Part shown: in pieces, positions 5,785-8,453 of the stretch
Numbering within the stretch: the stretch's first letter is position 1
How the letters are laid out: the number at the start of each line of letters is the position of its first letter
Source: Firmicutes bacterium UBA1440
GTDB taxonomy: Bacteria; Bacillota; Clostridia; Peptostreptococcales; Anaerovoracaceae
Direction: 5' to 3'
Assembly (NCBI GenBank): GCA_002329565.1
Contig: DCTM01000008.1
Span: 15,111 to 23,563 of the forward strand
DNA: 8,453 bases
The notes under the pieces: generated by a model
Databases searched by the model: none
Seen by the model: the letters and a program-made list of their open reading frames with translations, nothing else
What the model was told of the DNA's origin: nothing
Translations under genes and position numbers: made by a program

Positions 5785-6270
5785 ATGGAGCGCTTTGCAG
5801 AACAATTAAACGATTTGATTGTGGAAACCTTCCACTCGATCAATAAGATGGAAGAGCAGACCATTAAAAGGTTTACGAAAATAAACCTTTCGATAAGTGA
5901 GATCCATCTTGTGGAGGCGGCCGCGAAAGGCGGAGAAAAAGGCAGAACAATAAGTGACCTGGCAGCCGATCTGGACATTACCCTGCCGTCAGTGACGGTG
6001 GCTACAAACAAGCTGATTAAAAAAGGATATGCAGAGAAGGTAAAGTCGGAGCAGGACGGCAGAGTCGTTTATGTCAGACTTACTCCAAAAGGACATAAGG
6101 TAAATTCCGGACACAAATATTTTCACAGAAATTTGACGCGCAGCGTGGCTGCGGCTTTGACGGAAGAAGAGCAAAAGGCGATGCTAAAGGGCATCACGCT
6201 TTTGAATGAATATATCAGCGAAAGAAACGAAGTACTGCAGAATAAGTTGGAGGAAAAAGGAATCAAATGA
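5785..6270 (+). CDS. fabT: MarR-family regulator of fatty acid synthesis, FabT-like
   Basis: The product has 161 residues. A helical N-terminus (1-50) is followed by the winged helix: RTISDLAADLDITLPSVTVATNKLIKKGY (54-82) holds the recognition helix, and SEQDGRVVYVRLTPKG (88-103) is the MarR wing with its usual D-x-R pair (D91, R93). A C-terminal helix pair (about 125-158) would complete the dimer interface. It is the first gene of a fabH-acpP-fabK operon, the place of FabT in streptococci, where this repressor binds DNA with acyl-ACP as co-repressor. The effector here is not shown by the sequence. ATG 5785 is chosen because AGGCAGGAAG lies just upstream; the earlier GTG 5752 has none and lies close to the operator. 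The stop overlaps the fabH start (ATGA). The gene symbol rests on context and family, not on a close match. Confidence 0.82.
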   Translation: MERFAEQLNDLIVETFHSINKMEEQTIKRFTKINLSISEIHLVEAAAKGGEKGRTISDLAADLDITLPSVTVATNKLIKKGYAEKVKSEQDGRVVYVRLTPKGHKVNSGHKYFHRNLTRSVAAALTEEEQKAMLKGITLLNEYISERNEVLQNKLEEKGIK

Positions 6271-7262
6271 ATTTTACGATATTGGGTACGGGAAGCGCAA
6301 TGCCGTCGCTGTGCAAGACAAACGACGATCTCAGCAAATTTTTGGACACAAGCGATGAGTGGATCAGAGCGCGGACCGGAATAGAGCAACGCTATTTGTG
6401 CGGCGAAGAGAGCATCACGGATCTGTCTTGCTTGGCAGCTGAAGAGGCCTTGCGGGAGGCGGGGATTGGCGCTGCTGATTTGGACTTGATTTTATGTGCC
6501 ACTGCGACAAGTGAGTATCGCATTCCTTCGATGGCTTGTTTGGTGCAGGAACGCATTGGCGCGCAATGCGCAGCCTTTGATATCAACGCGGCTTGTTCGG
6601 GATTCCTTTATGCACTCGATATTGCTGCCGGATATTATGCGCGAAAGAAAGTGAAGCATATGCTGGTCATCGGTGCCGATGCGCTTTCCGAAATTGTGGA
6701 TTGGACTGACAGAAGTACGGCTGTAATCTTTGCCGACGGTGCAGGGGCGGCAGTTTTGGGAGAGGGCGATGACCTTTTGGCGTCTCGAATCGGTGCGCGC
6801 GGAAATCGAGCAGTGCTTTATGCCGAGAACGTCAAAGGAAATTCCCCGTTTAGAATGCGTGATTCCGAGGACGGAGCGCAATGTGAGGAACAATATATTC
6901 ACATGGACGGGCAAGAGGTATTTCGCTTTGCGTCTGCCTCAATGACTCGGGAGTTAAAACAGCTGATGAAGGATGCGGGACTTACGGGAAAAGATGTTTC
7001 GTATGTGCTGCCGCATCAGGCAAACCGAAGAATTATAGATTTTGCGAGCAGTAAGTTGCCCGAGATTGCGTCGGAGCGGTTCCTGACGAATATCGAAAAG
7101 CGCGGAAATACTTCGGCGGCATCGATACCGGTGCTGATGGATGAGTACAACAAAAAAGGCACATTTAAACACGGTGATATTCTATTGCTTACCGCATTCG
7201 GAGGAGGGCTGACGACAGCGTCCTGTGCCCTTCGTTGGAACGGTAAACAATATAATAAATAA
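6267..7262 (+). CDS. fabH: Beta-ketoacyl-ACP synthase III (FabH)
   Basis: FabH condenses acetyl-CoA or a branched acyl-CoA with malonyl-ACP to start each round of type II fatty acid synthesis in the cytoplasm. The 331-residue length is typical. All three catalytic residues are present: Cys110 in NAACSGFLYAL, His250 in VLPHQANRRI and Asn281 in KRGNTSAAS. The N-terminal FLDTSDEWIRARTGIEQR and the C-terminal LLLTAFGGGLTTAS are also characteristic. The ATG sits in an ATGA overlap with the stop of the regulator gene, so the two are translationally coupled; GGAGGAAAAAGG upstream within the regulator gene serves as ribosome binding site. Primer preference (straight or branched chain) cannot be read safely from the sequence. 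Confidence 0.97.
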   Translation: MNFTILGTGSAMPSLCKTNDDLSKFLDTSDEWIRARTGIEQRYLCGEESITDLSCLAAEEALREAGIGAADLDLILCATATSEYRIPSMACLVQERIGAQCAAFDINAACSGFLYALDIAAGYYARKKVKHMLVIGADALSEIVDWTDRSTAVIFADGAGAAVLGEGDDLLASRIGARGNRAVLYAENVKGNSPFRMRDSEDGAQCEEQYIHMDGQEVFRFASASMTRELKQLMKDAGLTGKDVSYVLPHQANRRIIDFASSKLPEIASERFLTNIEKRGNTSAASIPVLMDEYNKKGTFKHGDILLLTAFGGGLTTASCALRWNGKQYNK

Positions 7263-7283
7263 TAAATAAAAAAAGAAAGGACA

Positions 7284-7301
7284 CGGTCGCAGGAGCGATC
7301 G
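7284..7301 (+). other. Stem-loop between fabH and acpP
   Basis: CGGTCGC and GCGATCG form a 7-bp stem (one G-U) around an AGGA loop. No T tract follows and a strong ribosome binding site comes next, so it is not a terminator. It may be an mRNA processing or stabilising element that helps raise acpP output, which is an inference. Confidence 0.45.
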
Positions 7302-7320
7302 GCGAATAGAGGAGAAAAAA

Positions 7321-7548
7321 ATGACAACATTTGAAAAAGTAGCGGAAGTGTTAGTAGAAGCGAAGGATTGTGAGAGGGAAAGCATCAAGCCGGAGAGCAC
7401 ATGGGCTGAACTTTCATTGGATTCTCTCGACACTGTAGAGCTGGTGATGAATTTGGAAGATGAGTTCGGAGTTCCGCTTGAGATGAATGAGAGCCTCAAG
7501 ACTGTTGGAGATGTCGTGGCAGCCATCGATGAAAAATTGCAGGCATAG
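7321..7548 (+). CDS. acpP: Acyl carrier protein
   Basis: The 75-residue acidic protein carries the phosphopantetheine site in LSLDSLDTVELVM, with Ser35 as the attachment residue. Helices I-IV follow the normal ACP pattern, and the end (TVGDVVAAIDEKL) is typical. It carries growing acyl chains between FabH, FabK and the other enzymes of the cycle. AGAGGAG lies 6 nt before the ATG. It lies 58 nt after fabH and 47 nt before fabK with no terminator on either side, so it belongs to the same operon. Stop codon is TAG. Confidence 0.95.
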   Translation: MTTFEKVAEVLVEAKDCERESIKPESTWAELSLDSLDTVELVMNLEDEFGVPLEMNESLKTVGDVVAAIDEKLQA

Positions 7549-7595
7549 GGCCTAAGGCGCGGTAAAACGCAAAGAAAACAGCGAAGGGGCAGAAA

Positions 7596-8453
7596 ATGAT
7601 TAAAACACCGATATGTAAATTGCTTGGAATTGAATACCCTATCTTACAGGGAGGCATGGCTTGGATTGCGGATGCAAAACTTGCGGCAGCGGTATCGAAC
7701 GGCGGCGGGCTCGGGCTGATTTCTGCCATGAATGCCGACGGAGCACATCTGCGCGCGGAAATCAAGCGAATCAGGGAGCTGACCGACAAGCCTTTCGGCG
7801 TCAACATTATGTTGATGAGTCCTTATGCGGATGAGGTGGCACAAATAGTAATTGAAGAGAAGGTGCCGGTCGTTACGACAGGGGCAGGGAATCCTTCCAA
7901 ATACATGGATTCTTGGATCGCGGCAGGGATCACAGTCATTCCGGTGGTGCCTTCCACGGCAGTCGCCAAGTTAGTCGCACGCAAAGGTGCGGCGGCAGTC
8001 ATTGCCGAAGGCGGTGAAGCCGGCGGCCATGTGGGAGAAATCACCACAATGGTGCTGGTTCCGCAGATCTGTGATGCGGTGGATATTCCTGTAATTGCCG
8101 CCGGCGGAATCGGAGACGGGCGCGGTGTGGCTGCAGTGTTTATGCTTGGAGCTACAGGCGTGCAGCTCGGCACGAGATTTTTGGTCGCCGAGGAATGCGG
8201 CGTGCATCGTGTATATAAGGATAAGATTTTGAAGGCAAAGGATATCGACACAATGACAACAGGCAAACGTTTGGGGCATCCGGTCAGATCGCTCAAGACG
8301 CCGTTTGCACGCGAATTTGCAAAGTTAGAGTACGACAGCAGCGTCAGCAATGAGCAGCTCGAAGCCTTTGGAAGCGGCTCCTTGCGTGCGGCTGCGGTGC
8401 TTGGCGATGAGAAGAAGGGCAGCTTTATGAGCGGCCAGGTAGCGGCGCTGGTG
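7596..8453 (+). CDS. fabK: Enoyl-ACP reductase II (FabK), 3'-partial
   Basis: FabK is an FMN-dependent, NAD(P)H-using flavoprotein that performs the last reduction of the elongation cycle and replaces FabI in many Bacillota. The TIM-barrel begins with MIKTPICKLLGIEYPILQGG; NGGGLGLISA, PFGVNIML, AEGGEAGGHVG (His145, the conserved catalytic-site His), IPVIAAGGIGDGRG and GVQLGTRFL are the family's flavin-binding and active-site segments. The frame is open to the window edge after 286 codons, and the family is about 310-325 residues long, so roughly the last tenth is missing. AAGGGG lies 6 nt upstream of the ATG. The position after acpP is the same as in the streptococcal fab cluster. Nitronate monooxygenases share the fold, but the context and motifs favour FabK. 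Confidence 0.93.
   Translation, partial: MIKTPICKLLGIEYPILQGGMAWIADAKLAAAVSNGGGLGLISAMNADGAHLRAEIKRIRELTDKPFGVNIMLMSPYADEVAQIVIEEKVPVVTTGAGNPSKYMDSWIAAGITVIPVVPSTAVAKLVARKGAAAVIAEGGEAGGHVGEITTMVLVPQICDAVDIPVIAAGGIGDGRGVAAVFMLGATGVQLGTRFLVAEECGVHRVYKDKILKAKDIDTMTTGKRLGHPVRSLKTPFAREFAKLEYDSSVSNEQLEAFGSGSLRAAAVLGDEKKGSFMSGQVAALV

Noticed and set aside
1..8453. CRISPR array, tRNA/rRNA genes, insertion sequence or phage genes
   Set aside because: No regular direct repeats with spacers, no tRNA-like cloverleaf, and no transposase or phage protein was recognised on either strand.

Overview
The window looks like a chromosomal segment of a low-to-mid G+C Gram-positive anaerobe (Bacillota, probably a Clostridia-type lineage). 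The basis is strong purine-rich Shine-Dalgarno sites, sigma-A-like TTGACA/TATAAT promoters, an LTA-synthase-type sulfatase, a BlaI/M56 regulatory pair, a FeoB-associated Cys-rich peptide, and a Firmicutes fab cluster headed by a MarR/FabT-type regulator with FabK as the enoyl-ACP reductase. The exact taxon cannot be named from sequence alone.

Layout, all genes on the + strand: (1) 3-1259, C-terminal part of an LTA synthase-like membrane sulfatase, cut by the left edge and closed by a terminator. (2) 1451-1798, a small ArsC/Spx-fold protein with a CxxC motif. (3) 2022-2222, a 66-residue membrane peptide with a CxxCxxCxxC tail of the FeoB-associated type. It lacks neighbouring feoA/feoB, and two near-identical 16-bp palindromes lie over and just downstream of its promoter. 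A long nested hairpin ending in a U tract follows it. (4) 2545-5316, a BlaI-type repressor and an M56 (BlaR1-like) membrane metalloprotease/sensor, preceded by two TACAnnTGTA operators over the promoter. The sensor reading frame is split by one in-frame amber codon at 4096-4098. The downstream 406 codons stay open in the same frame and hold the rest of the extracytoplasmic sensor, including a DUF4825-like C-terminal domain. (5) 5317-5784, a terminator, about 330 bp of AT-rich sequence with no supported gene, then a consensus promoter overlapped by a 23-bp palindrome. (6) 5785-8453, MarR/FabT-type regulator, fabH, acpP and fabK (3' end cut by the window), the start of a type II fatty acid synthesis operon in the order known from Streptococcus.

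Three regulatory loci share one design: TTGACA, an A/T tract upstream, and a palindromic operator at the -10/start region. They probably respond to metal (Cys-rich peptide), to an unidentified envelope signal (BlaI/M56) and to acyl-ACP/lipid status (fab operon). The most unusual items are the amber-interrupted sensor, the stand-alone Feo-type peptide with its double palindrome, and the long nested hairpin after it. I did not find a clearly new defence system or mobile system here.
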